A DNA stretch of 64,000 nucleotides from the NCBI RefSeq assembly GCF_900177615.1, contig NZ_FXAP01000006.1, forward strand, positions 186,001 through 250,000, in the 5' to 3' direction. Both the position numbers and the translations under genes were made by a program. Under the pieces are notes generated by a model that made no database searches, was not told the origin of the DNA, and was given only the letters and a program-made list of their open reading frames with translations. This stretch comes from Plantibacter flavus (GTDB taxonomy: Bacteria > Actinomycetota > Actinomycetes > Actinomycetales > Microbacteriaceae). This document shows, piece by piece, positions 9,160 to 17,211 of this stretch. Positions within the stretch are counted from its first letter, which is position 1. Each line of letters starts with the position of its first letter.

Positions 9160-10272
9160 TTGCTCGCCCTCTGGAAACGACCCGACACCGCCGGTTTCGA
9201 ACTCGTCGAGCGCGGAATGCCGGCCATGGGTTCGGACGACGTCCTCATCCGCGTCCACCGCACCGGCATCTGCGGCACCGACCTCCACATCGAGTCCTGG
9301 GACCCGTGGGCGGCCGGCGCGGTCGACGCCCCGCTCGTCCCAGGCCATGAGTTCTCCGGCGAGGTCGTCGAGGTCGGCAGCCGCGTCGAAGGGATCTCCG
9401 TCGGCGCAGCGGTCTCCGGTGAAGGCCATCTCGTCTGCGGCACGTGCCGCAACTGCCGCTCCGGCCGCCGCCACCTCTGCCGCCACACGCGCGGCCTGGG
9501 CGTCAACCTCGACGGCGCCTTCGCCGAGTACGTCGTCCTGCCGGCCACCAACGTGTGGGTCCACGGCGACCAGGTCACCCCCGACCTCGGCGCCCTCTTC
9601 GACCCCCTCGGCAACGCCGTCCACACGGCCCTCAGCTTCCCGATCCTCGGCGAAGACGTCCTCATCACCGGCTGCGGTCCCATCGGGCTCATGGCCATCG
9701 CCGTCTGCCGAGTGGCCGGGGCGCGCAACATCGTCGCGACCGACGTCGTCGCCGACCGCCTCGAGAAGGCCCTCGCCGTCGGCGCCGACCGCGTGGTCGA
9801 CGTCTCGAAGGAACGGGTCGCCGACGCCCAGGCCGAGCTCGGCATGCTCGAAGGCTTCGACATCGGCCTCGAGATGTCCGGACAGGCCGCCGCGGCGAGC
9901 GAGCTCATCGAGAACCTCAACACCGGCGGCAAGGTCGCGCTCCTCGGTCTCCCGTCGACCAACATCGAGATCGACTGGACCAAGGTCATCACCCGCATGA
10001 TCACCATCAAGGGCATCTACGGCCGCGAGATGTTCGACACCTGGCACCACGCGAGCGCGATGGTCGACCACAGCCCCGAACTCCGCGGCGCCCTCGAGTC
10101 GCTCGTCACCGCCCGCTTCCCGCTCGCCTCCTGGCAGGACGCGTTCGACACCGCGCGCGGGGGAGCGGCGGGCAAGGTGCTCATCGACTGGACCGACACC
10201 CGCGACGTCGTCATCACCGGCGTCGTCGACGAACAGGCACCGGTCACCGCCCACGCCGCGACCGCCGCCTGA
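9160..10272 (+). CDS. tdh: L-threonine 3-dehydrogenase
   Basis: 370 aa, a zinc-dependent medium-chain dehydrogenase that would oxidise L-threonine to 2-amino-3-oxobutanoate with NAD+. The start is TTG at 9160, with AGGAAGGA about 7 bases upstream. Seen in order: catalytic zinc site GICGTDLH with PGHEFSGEV, four structural-zinc cysteines ([15 protein letters not shown]), and the Rossmann motif [11 protein letters not shown] around residue 170. Kbl follows 49 bases downstream and uses its product, so the pair forms the threonine-to-glycine route and the assignment is stronger than for an isolated dehydrogenase. The C-terminus carries about 25 extra residues ([20 protein letters not shown]) beyond the family's usual end. 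Confidence 0.92.
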   Translation: MLALWKRPDTAGFELVERGMPAMGSDDVLIRVHRTGICGTDLHIESWDPWAAGAVDAPLVPGHEFSGEVVEVGSRVEGISVGAAVSGEGHLVCGTCRNCRSGRRHLCRHTRGLGVNLDGAFAEYVVLPATNVWVHGDQVTPDLGALFDPLGNAVHTALSFPILGEDVLITGCGPIGLMAIAVCRVAGARNIVATDVVADRLEKALAVGADRVVDVSKERVADAQAELGMLEGFDIGLEMSGQAAAASELIENLNTGGKVALLGLPSTNIEIDWTKVITRMITIKGIYGREMFDTWHHASAMVDHSPELRGALESLVTARFPLASWQDAFDTARGGAAGKVLIDWTDTRDVVITGVVDEQAPVTAHAATAA

Positions 10273-10321
10273 ACGACCGCCCCACTCAGCTCAACCGCCC
10301 ACTCGACCCCGAGGAGACGAC

Positions 10322-11491
10322 ATGTACGGCACCATCAAGACGCAGCTGCGCGACCAGCTCGACCGCATCGAGGCCGACGACCTCACGAAGCGCGAGTTCG
10401 CGATCACGTCCCGCCAGGGCAGTCACGTGACGATCGACGGCCGCGAGGTGCGGAACTTCTGCGCCAACAACTACCTCGGCCTCGCCAACGAGCCGTCGAT
10501 CGTCGACGCCGCCAAGGTGGCGCTCGACGAGTGGGGCTACGGGCTCGCGAGCGTCCGCTTCATCTGCGGCACCCAGCAGATCCACCGCGACCTCGAGCAG
10601 GAGCTGAGCGCGTTCCTCGGCACGGAGGACACCATCCTGTTCTCCTCCTGCTTCGACGCGAACGGAGCGGTCTTCGGTGCGCTGTTCGGTGAGCACGACG
10701 CGATCATCTCCGACGCGCTCAACCACGCGTCGCTCATCGACGGCATCCGTCTGAGCAAGGCCCGCCGCCTGCGCTATCGCAACCGCAACATGGCCGACCT
10801 CGAGCAGCAGCTCATGAACGCCGCCGACGCTCGTCGCACCGTGATCGTCACCGACGGCGTGTTCTCGATGGACGGCTTCTACGCGCCCTTGGATGAGATC
10901 TGCGACCTCGCCGACCGCTACGGCGCGCTCGTCCTCGTCGACGACTCGCACGCCGTCGGGTTCGTCGGCCCGGGTGGTCGCGGGACGCCCGAGCTGTTCG
11001 GGGTGCAGGACCGCGTTGACATCCTCACCGGCACCCTCGGCAAGGCGCTCGGCGGTGCGTCGGGCGGGTACGTGAGTGCGAAGCAGGAGATCGTCGACGT
11101 GCTGCGGCAGTCGGGCCGGCCGTACCTGTTCTCGAACAGCCTGGCTCCGTCGCTCGTCGCCGGGGCGCGTCGGGCAGTCGAGCTTGCGGCGGAGGGTGAC
11201 GAGCTGCGCGAGGGACTGTTCCGCAAGGCCGACCTGTTCCGTGCCCGCATGACCGAGGAGGGCTTCCGGCTGCTGGAAGGCTCGCACCCGATCATCCCGG
11301 TGATGTTCGACGACGAGCAGCAGGCGGTGCAGGTCGCGGCGCGGATGTTGGATCAGGGCATCTACGTGATCCCGTTCAGCTTCCCGGTGGTGCCTCGCGG
11401 TGAGGCCCGCATCCGCGTGCAGATCAGTGCCGCCCACAGCGAGCAGGACATCGAGGACTGCGTCGCGGCGTTCGTGGCGGCACGGGAGTAG
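10322..11491 (+). CDS. kbl: glycine C-acetyltransferase (2-amino-3-oxobutanoate CoA ligase)
   Basis: 389 aa, the usual length of the family. It is a PLP enzyme of the alpha-oxoamine synthase fold that cleaves 2-amino-3-oxobutanoate with CoA to glycine and acetyl-CoA. The PLP lysine is in [31 protein letters not shown] and the N-terminal [10 protein letters not shown] are family signatures. GAGGAGACGAC precedes the ATG. It is co-directional with tdh and presumably co-transcribed. It converges with the acetyltransferase gene, with only 9 bases between the stops. Confidence 0.95.
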   Translation: MYGTIKTQLRDQLDRIEADDLTKREFAITSRQGSHVTIDGREVRNFCANNYLGLANEPSIVDAAKVALDEWGYGLASVRFICGTQQIHRDLEQELSAFLGTEDTILFSSCFDANGAVFGALFGEHDAIISDALNHASLIDGIRLSKARRLRYRNRNMADLEQQLMNAADARRTVIVTDGVFSMDGFYAPLDEICDLADRYGALVLVDDSHAVGFVGPGGRGTPELFGVQDRVDILTGTLGKALGGASGGYVSAKQEIVDVLRQSGRPYLFSNSLAPSLVAGARRAVELAAEGDELREGLFRKADLFRARMTEEGFRLLEGSHPIIPVMFDDEQQAVQVAARMLDQGIYVIPFSFPVVPRGEARIRVQISAAHSEQDIEDCVAAFVAARE

Positions 11492-11500
11492 CTGCGGCGG

Positions 11501-12046
11501 CTACTCAGCGAGGTGATCGGCGTCGCTGAGGGCGTCCGTCGATCGAAGTCGCATGCTCAGCACGTGCCGCACCGACCCGTCTGCGCCGCGGTCGTCGTCC
11601 ACGCGCCGCATGCCGATCTTCTCCGCCACGCGCGACGAAGCCCGGTTGTCGGGGTGGACGATCGCGACGAGCTCGAGCGAGTCCGTGTGCTCCAGGGCGA
11701 AGTCCCGACTGGCGGCGGCGGCCTCGGTCGCGAACCCCCGCCCCTGCCAAGCGGGGCTCACGTGGTACCCGACCTCGAGCTTCAGCTCCCCGTTGACCCG
11801 CTGCCAGGTCAGGCCGCAGTCACCGACGAAGTCGCCGTCGCGGGTCTCGATGATCCACAGGCCGAGACCGTGCTGGGCATAGTTGTCCTCGTTCCAGGCG
11901 ATCCACGCCGCGGCCTGCTCTCGGGTCTTCGGTGACGGGTAGAACTCCATGACCGCAGGATTGCCGAGGAGCTTCGCCATCTCGTCGAGGTCCGCCTGTG
12001 TCATGCGCCGGAACCTGAGGTGCTCCGTGTCGTGGGGAACTGGCAT
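11501..12046 (-). CDS. GNAT N-acetyltransferase, RimJ/RimL-like
   Basis: 181 aa with the GNAT fold expected of ribosomal-protein-type acetyltransferases: the N-terminal TEHLRFRRMTQADLDEM, and the acetyl-CoA pyrophosphate loop region VSPAWQGRGFATEAAAA (about residues 95-112; Q-G-R-G-x-A). The acceptor substrate cannot be told from the sequence. An AGAGG site lies 6 bases before the ATG, directly after the stop of the small membrane-protein gene upstream, so the two are probably one transcript. Confidence 0.85.
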   Translation of the reverse strand: MPVPHDTEHLRFRRMTQADLDEMAKLLGNPAVMEFYPSPKTREQAAAWIAWNEDNYAQHGLGLWIIETRDGDFVGDCGLTWQRVNGELKLEVGYHVSPAWQGRGFATEAAAASRDFALEHTDSLELVAIVHPDNRASSRVAEKIGMRRVDDDRGADGSVRHVLSMRLRSTDALSDADHLAE

Positions 12047-12055
12047 CGGTTGCCT

Positions 12056-12238
12056 CTACTGCGGCAGGCCGCGTCCTGCGGCGGCTCGGCGCTCGGCTTG
12101 TGTCTCCGCGTGGTGCTTCCGAAGCGCTGACAGGACCGCGGTCCTGATGATGAAGATCCACACCAGCACGAACAGGATGAAGCCGAGCAGCCAGGCAGTG
12201 ACGGAGAAGATGGTGAATGCGGTGGGATCGATGTTCAC
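12056..12238 (-). CDS. 60-aa single-pass membrane protein
   Basis: It starts at GTG (12236-12238). It has one membrane helix (about residues 8-32, FTIFSVTAWLLGFILFVLVW) followed by a basic, Arg/Ala/Gln-rich cytoplasmic tail. It ends 9 bases before the GNAT gene and shares its direction. The regular membrane-helix pattern plus operon position support it as a real gene. Function unknown. Confidence 0.6.
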   Translation of the reverse strand: MNIDPTAFTIFSVTAWLLGFILFVLVWIFIIRTAVLSALRKHHAETQAERRAAAGRGLPQ

Positions 12239-12299
12239 GCGTGAAGGCTACCGAAGTCGTGCGCCCGGGTAGTCGGGGGTCGCTCTTCAGCGGGGCCGA

Positions 12300-13478
12300 T
12301 CAACCGCGCCGCATGCTGCGCGCAGCGAACCCGTCGAGCGCTGCCAGAACGGGAGGCGCGGTCCAGAGACGGTTCCGCTGTCGCGACGAGCCGACCGTGA
12401 GGATGCCACGGTCGACGAGGGTGTCGAGGGTGTTGAAGACCGTGCGATCTGAGGCGTCGAGATGTTCGCGCACGAGCCGACTGTTCATCACCGGATGTTC
12501 CAGTGCCAGTGCTGTGATGCGATGCGCGGCCGAATCGGCGCGGATGTCGCGCAAGGCCTGCTGCCATGCGGCCCGGATGGTCTCGATCTCCTCCACCAAC
12601 GTCCGTCCGTTGGCGATCGCGAGTAACGCACCGTCGGCGAAGACGCTGACGATCGGCTCGACGTCGCCCTGCCGATAGCTGGTGAGTGCAGCGAAGTAGT
12701 CGTCACGCTGCTGCAGGATGCCGGCTGAGATGGGCACAGTGACCCCGCTGGTCAGTCCGACTCGCCGGAGGGCGGCCTGCACCAGCGCTCGACCGGTGCG
12801 CCCGTTGCCGTCAGGGAACGGGTGGATGGTCTCGAATTGCGCGTGAGCGACGGCGATCGCAGCGAGCGGGAGGGGTGCCGGTCGGACGGAGTAGGCGATG
12901 AAGTCGTCCATCGCCGCTGCGACACGGTCATGGTGCGGCGGAACGAAGTCTGCTTCATGCGGACCGAAATTGCCGCCCCCGATCCAGACCTGCTCGTCGC
13001 GATATCGACCGGTGATCTCCGGTGCCGATGTGCCGAGGAGCTGCTCCTGCATGGCGATGATCGTCGTGTTGGAGAGCTCGTCCGATGCTGCGAGTGCTGC
13101 CTCGAGAGCTCGGACATTGGCGACGATGAGCGGTGCGTTCCCGGTGTCACGCTCGTCCAACTCGGCTTCGGCGATCGCCTTCGCGCTGCTCGTCAGGTTC
13201 TCGATCTGCGAGCTCGACGCCGATTCGCTCCGCAGCAGGATCGACGAGAAGGGCGCGGTGACGTGACCGACCTCGCTGTCGAAACGGATGATCCGTTCCT
13301 GCGCTTCGCCCAGCAGTTCCACGAGATCATCCGACAAGCGGATGTCGAGGTCCGCGATCGGCGGCGTGACCGCGGCGTCGTATGGCTGTGCGAGGAGCAG
13401 CCGCTCGCGCTTCGGCAACGCGTCGGGAGCGATGCGCGACCGCCAGGGCCGCTGTTCATACGTGACAGCGGTCGTCAT
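12300..13478 (-). CDS. Fic family protein (AMPylation-type, self-inhibited) with C-terminal winged helix
   Basis: 392 aa. The full catalytic motif HPFPDGNGRTGR is present near residue 217 (H, D/E, G-N-G-R all intact), so transfer of a nucleotide group, normally AMP, to a target hydroxyl is expected. The N-terminal helix carries SSSQIEN (about residues 87-93), the S-x-x-x-E-N type inhibitory motif of class II Fic proteins whose Glu blocks ATP gamma-phosphate binding. The last 90 residues look like a winged helix (SRLVREHLDASDRTVFNTLDTL), suggesting DNA binding and autoregulation. AGGAGGGGACG precedes the ATG. A clean inverted repeat lies 45 bases upstream. No separate antitoxin gene is present, in keeping with class II. 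The target is unknown. Confidence 0.9.
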   Translation of the reverse strand: MTTAVTYEQRPWRSRIAPDALPKRERLLLAQPYDAAVTPPIADLDIRLSDDLVELLGEAQERIIRFDSEVGHVTAPFSSILLRSESASSSQIENLTSSAKAIAEAELDERDTGNAPLIVANVRALEAALAASDELSNTTIIAMQEQLLGTSAPEITGRYRDEQVWIGGGNFGPHEADFVPPHHDRVAAAMDDFIAYSVRPAPLPLAAIAVAHAQFETIHPFPDGNGRTGRALVQAALRRVGLTSGVTVPISAGILQQRDDYFAALTSYRQGDVEPIVSVFADGALLAIANGRTLVEEIETIRAAWQQALRDIRADSAAHRITALALEHPVMNSRLVREHLDASDRTVFNTLDTLVDRGILTVGSSRQRNRLWTAPPVLAALDGFAARSMRRG

Positions 13479-13522
13479 CGTCCCCTCCTGTTTCCCGGCC
13501 GAAGTTGCAGTTACGAAGGCCG

Positions 13523-13554
13523 TTAGTGAAGTTTAGACGCTTATCCTTCACTAA
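13523..13554. promoter_or_regulatory. inverted-repeat operator upstream of the fic gene
   Basis: TTAGTGAAG at 13523-13531 and CTTCACTAA at 13546-13554 are perfect 9-base inverted repeats separated by 14 bases. They lie 45-76 bases before the Fic start, in AT-rich sequence unlike the surroundings. On the minus strand the segment also offers TAAACT as a possible -10. The likely binder is the Fic protein's own winged helix; this is inference. Confidence 0.65.
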
Positions 13555-13698
13555 GGAACCTTCGAGGTGCAGCTTGGAGGCCGTCGTGGCAGGTTTGACT
13601 CTCCCGTATACGGTCGAGGTGTCGATCACCCTGCCGTGAGGTCGCGGTCCCATCGCGCTTCCCTGGGGTGTGTCAGGCCGGGTCGTTAGGCTGGAGTC

Positions 13699-15021
13699 GT
13701 GGCCAACAGCAAAGATTTCGACACCCGGTACGAGCTCCGTGAGTTCCCGTTCGCGAACGGGGCCGACGGCGAACCGACGCCCGAGAGCCTTGCGGCCCTC
13801 GACGCCATCGGATTCGGCTTCCACGAGTCCACCCCGAAGCCGGAGGCGCGCAAGCGCAAGGTGAACGAACTCATCGCCGACGAAGCGGTGCTGCTCGGCG
13901 CCTACGTCCGCAAGCCGCAGCCCGGTTCGGTCGACGAGACCTGGCCGGCCGGCACCTTCTCCTGGTTCCCGAAGGCGCTCAGCTGGGGCGACGGCACCAG
14001 CATCAACACGCAGGCGATCTCCGACGTCACGGTCCGCCCGACCGAACGACGCCGAGGGATCCTACGCCGCATGATGACGCAGGCTCTGGAGCGCGGCGTC
14101 GCCGACGGCTATGCGATCGCCGCCCTCACCGCCAGCGAGGGCACCATCTACCGTCGCTTCGGGTTCGGCTCCGCGATTCGTGAGCGCAACGTCGTCGTGA
14201 AGCGCGCGAAGGCCCTGCCGTTCCTCGCGCCGACGAGCGGCATCGTGTCGGTCGTCACCCCCGAGTACCTGGTCGACGGCGTCGCACGTCAGGTGTTCGA
14301 CCGCTTCGACGAGCGTTCGATCGGGTCCATGGTCCGCAACACCGGGTCCTGGCCGCTGGTCCTGGGCACACTGGGTCGCGACGGCGAACCGGCGAAGGAC
14401 ACCCGCGCCGCCGTGCACCGTCCCGCCGACGGCGAGGAGGTCGACGGCTACGTCACGTGGCGCATGGTCGAGCAGCCCGGCGGTCAGACCGGCATCGAGA
14501 TCATCGACCTCGTCTACGCGACCGACTCGGCCTACCTGTCGCTCTGGGAGTTCCTGCTCTCCATCGACCTCAACGACGTCGTGAAGTACAACCGCGCCAG
14601 GCTCGACGACCCGATCGTGTCGGCCCTCGGCGACAACCGCGCCTACGACATCGAGCACGAAGAGGACCACGTGTGGCTGCGCGTCCTCGACCTCCCGGCC
14701 GTCCTCGCGTCGCGTCCCTTCGCGGTCGACGGCTCGTTGACGATCGCCGTGACCGACGCGCTCGGCTACGCGGCGGGCACCTTCCGCCTCGAGGTGACCG
14801 GTGGCCGCGGCACGGCCACGAAGCTGAGCGACGAGACCGACGCTGCCGGCGCCGACCTGGCGCTCGACGTCGCCGACCTCGGTTCGCTCCTGCTCGGCGC
14901 GGTCTCCCCGGTGTCGCTCGCCGCAGCCGGTGTGCTGCAGGCGGCCGACCCTGCTGCGCCGCTCCTGCTGCGATCAATGCTCCAGACGCCGCGCGCACCG
15001 CACGGGATCACGTTCTTCTAG
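13699..15021 (+). CDS. Eis-type GNAT N-acetyltransferase
   Basis: 440 aa, matching the length and two-GNAT plus SCP2-like layout of the Eis (enhanced intracellular survival) family. The acetyl-CoA motif VTVRPTERRRGILRRMM lies near residue 120 (V-x-x-x-x-R-R-R-G-I), followed by ASEGTIYRRFGFGSA, the aromatic YRRFGFG being typical. The protein ends in ITFF; Eis enzymes use their C-terminal carboxylate in catalysis. The start is GTG at 13699 with TAGGCT 6 bases upstream, so the mRNA may be leaderless. Family members acetylate amines such as aminoglycosides or lysines; the substrate here is unknown. Confidence 0.88.
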   Translation: MANSKDFDTRYELREFPFANGADGEPTPESLAALDAIGFGFHESTPKPEARKRKVNELIADEAVLLGAYVRKPQPGSVDETWPAGTFSWFPKALSWGDGTSINTQAISDVTVRPTERRRGILRRMMTQALERGVADGYAIAALTASEGTIYRRFGFGSAIRERNVVVKRAKALPFLAPTSGIVSVVTPEYLVDGVARQVFDRFDERSIGSMVRNTGSWPLVLGTLGRDGEPAKDTRAAVHRPADGEEVDGYVTWRMVEQPGGQTGIEIIDLVYATDSAYLSLWEFLLSIDLNDVVKYNRARLDDPIVSALGDNRAYDIEHEEDHVWLRVLDLPAVLASRPFAVDGSLTIAVTDALGYAAGTFRLEVTGGRGTATKLSDETDAAGADLALDVADLGSLLLGAVSPVSLAAAGVLQAADPAAPLLLRSMLQTPRAPHGITFF

Positions 15022-15063
15022 GCGTTCCCGAGCAGCGACCCGCGGATGCCGCGCCGTCGCGGA

Positions 15064-15441
15064 TCAGTCGCGTTGCTCGATGAGGGTGAGCTGCGTGCCG
15101 TCCGGGTCGATGAGGAATCCAGCTCGGAGTCCCCAATCCTGCATCCGGACCGGGTGCAGGCGAGGCGCGCCGACGGTCGCCTCGGCGATTCCCGACTTCT
15201 GAATGGTGTCGTAGAGCTCGTCGACGTCGGCCACGCGCAGACAGCACATGAAGTTGCTCGACGCAGGGTCGAGGTCGGGTGCCGGGAAGAACTCGAGCTG
15301 CAGACCACCGCGGACGAGGATCAGCCAGCCCTCGTCTCGGAACGTGCGCTCGAAGCCGAACGCCGAGTAGAACGTCTCCGTCGCATCGAAGCTGCGTGAC
15401 GGCAGGTTCGGTGTCGCGCGGTCGTGTCGTGTCGAAGTCAT
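15064..15441 (-). CDS. VOC family (bleomycin-resistance/glyoxalase fold) protein
   Basis: 125 aa from the ATG at 15439-15441; longer upstream extensions lack VOC similarity. One VOC module: PNLPSRSFDATETFYSAFGF at the start, LQLEFFPAPDLD in the middle and GLRAGFLIDPDGTQLTLIEQ at the end, as in the BLMT-like group that includes small-molecule binding or sequestration proteins. A resistance function is not shown by sequence alone. It converges with the Eis gene (42 bases apart) and is followed on the minus strand by no other gene. Confidence 0.8.
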   Translation of the reverse strand: MTSTRHDRATPNLPSRSFDATETFYSAFGFERTFRDEGWLILVRGGLQLEFFPAPDLDPASSNFMCCLRVADVDELYDTIQKSGIAEATVGAPRLHPVRMQDWGLRAGFLIDPDGTQLTLIEQRD

Positions 15442-15479
15442 GGAGTCGATGATCGCAGCGGGACGGGCGGCTGGGAAGA

Positions 15480-16316
15480 TCAGGCCGACGTGGTCGGTTT
15501 CGCGAGTCGTTCGCGGAGGAAGGCGACCACGCGCTTGCGGGCTTCGAACGCCGGGTGGCCGTCGCGCTCGCGGACCTCGCCGGTGAGGACCGAGTGCGCG
15601 GTCTTCGAGAAGCCGGCGGCGTTGCCGGGGGAGGAGTCGAGTTCGATGACCTCGAACGCGTCGCCGAGCTTGGCCGCGATGGTGGCGAAGCGCTCCCGCG
15701 GGACGGCTCGATCCTCGCTGAAGCGGAGGCCGAGCGCGCAGACCGAGCCCTGTGCCGCACGGGCTGCGACGGCGCCGAACTCGGCGGCGGACATCCCGGG
15801 GTCGATGCGGCGGGCACGGCTGACGGGGAACGGCGTCGACGGCTGGCTCATGACGGAGGCGAGGACGTGCTCGTCGACGGCAGCAGCGAGGGCGAATCCG
15901 CCGGTGAAGCACATGCCGATGACGCCGACGCCAGGGCCCGGCGTGCGGGCCGCGAGGTCGGCGGCCAGTGCCCGGACGTGGTCGGCGACCGGTCGGTGGG
16001 CGCCGGTCGCGAACGCCTTGAACTCGGCGGAGACGCAGACCTTGCTCACGCTCGCGAGCGTGTAGCCGATGGTCCCCTCGTGGCCAGGCGTCCCGAACGG
16101 CGAGGGGATAGCGACGGTGAAGCCCTCGGCGACGAGGTGCTCCGCCAACCCGAGGACCTCGGGCGTGAGTCCGGGTAGTTCGGGGATGAGGACGACGCCC
16201 GGCCCGGACCCTTTCTCGAAGCGGTCGTGCGTGACGCCGCCGCCGGTGAACGGGGTCCGCACCCAGCCGGTGAGGTCTGCGCGCGGAGCGGTGTCGGTGG
16301 TCGCATCGTCGGTCAT
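15480..16316 (-). CDS. dienelactone hydrolase family protein
   Basis: 278 aa, alpha/beta hydrolase of the DLH family. The nucleophile elbow is GMCFTGGFALA (Cys nucleophile, about residue 139), preceded by GVVLIPELPGLTPEV (oxyanion region). The acid and His are likely in the C-terminal half, with H in KTAHSVLTG; the usual D-x-x-x-x-x-H spacing is not fully clear. It would hydrolyse a small ester or lactone; true dienelactone substrates need a chlorocatechol pathway, which is not seen here. Monocistronic or with the VOC gene 38 bases downstream. Confidence 0.85.
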   Translation of the reverse strand: MTDDATTDTAPRADLTGWVRTPFTGGGVTHDRFEKGSGPGVVLIPELPGLTPEVLGLAEHLVAEGFTVAIPSPFGTPGHEGTIGYTLASVSKVCVSAEFKAFATGAHRPVADHVRALAADLAARTPGPGVGVIGMCFTGGFALAAAVDEHVLASVMSQPSTPFPVSRARRIDPGMSAAEFGAVAARAAQGSVCALGLRFSEDRAVPRERFATIAAKLGDAFEVIELDSSPGNAAGFSKTAHSVLTGEVRERDGHPAFEARKRVVAFLRERLAKPTTSA

Positions 16317-16344
16317 GGGGTGAGCGTAGTCCTGTGACAGGTTC

Positions 16345-16998
16345 CTACAAGCGCATCAGCATCTCGGACCGCTTCTCCGTAAACTCCGCCTCACTGATGA
16401 GTCCTGCTTGGTGAAGCTGCGAGAGCGTGCTGAGCTGAGCCGCGATATCGATTTCATGTGGGGCAGCCGCTTCGCCCGGTTCGATCGCAGGTGCATTATT
16501 GCGGGGCAGCCGGTCTTTCAGTATTTCCGCAAGGTGCGTCAACGCTTGCTCCGCAATTCGTGGCTTCCCGTCAGACTCAGACGAAGCGGTGATGCCGGAG
16601 CTAGTGACCATCTCCACCGGCGCCGGTTCGGTGCGACGGTGCTCGAGTACAAGCGCGAAGTGGGTGAAGAGCTCATCCGGAAGTCTCACGAGTGAGCGCT
16701 TTCCGTCAGCCCAACTGACCCGAACGACTCGGGGTGGCCGTCGCGCTTCAAGAGCAGCGCCAACAGCGGCCGACCCGCCCTTACTGAGGAATCGCGGTAG
16801 CAGGGCGCCTGCAACTGCTTGCCCTACGGCGCTGACGACTCCGTCTTTCGACTCTGAGAGGACTTCCTCCCATTCGGAGACCTGGACGTCATTGAGCTTC
16901 TTCCACTTCAGCCCGGCCTGCACCACGAGGTCGCTTCCAATGACAGTGGACACCGTCGCGTCCATGTAGTGCCCACCGATGACTCGGCCGACCGCCAT
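16345..16998 (-). CDS. SHOCT-domain protein of unknown function
   Basis: 217 aa. The last 30 residues (ISTLSQLHQAGLISEAEF-like block ending at the C-terminus, with L-x-x-L-x-x-A-G-x-I-S-x-x-E-F) are a SHOCT domain, a short oligomerisation module. The N-terminal 120 residues include a small hydrophobic Gly/Ala stretch (GVVSAVGQAVAGALLPRF) and a beta-rich PH-like part (RVVRVSWADGKRSLVRLPDELF). Codon use is visibly less GC-biased than neighbours on the left, like the two genes upstream on the same strand. It may belong to the same acquired island. Confidence 0.75.
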   Translation of the reverse strand: MAVGRVIGGHYMDATVSTVIGSDLVVQAGLKWKKLNDVQVSEWEEVLSESKDGVVSAVGQAVAGALLPRFLSKGGSAAVGAALEARRPPRVVRVSWADGKRSLVRLPDELFTHFALVLEHRRTEPAPVEMVTSSGITASSESDGKPRIAEQALTHLAEILKDRLPRNNAPAIEPGEAAAPHEIDIAAQLSTLSQLHQAGLISEAEFTEKRSEMLMRL

Positions 16999-17137
16999 TA
17001 GAGGGCTACTCCGGCGGAGCGCGTGGGCTGCGGCATGAGAAAACCTCTTTCGTTGTGGAGCGGCGCACCGATGACTAGGTGGTGACCAGCCTGTTGCGGA
17101 TCAGAGGGCTCACCTCAGTTTGACCCTTTCGATGTGA

Positions 17138-17164
17138 GGGTCATCAGTCCCAAAACGGGTCACG
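17138..17164. repeat. 27-bp box, copy 2
   Basis: 25 of 27 bases match the copy at 6714-6740, same orientation. It sits in the 213-base gap between the SHOCT gene start (16998) and the end of the GIY-YIG gene (17212). The remainder of the gap (16999-17137) holds no convincing gene. Confidence 0.6.
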
Positions 17165-17211
17165 GAGCAGGTGTGGCCAAACCTCGGGAGCGAAGAGTTC
17201 TTAGACGCGAG

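Noticed and set aside
15064-15441. Drug-resistance gene (bleomycin resistance)
   Set aside because: The VOC fold is shared by many unrelated enzymes and binders; nothing specific to bleomycin binding can be shown from sequence alone.
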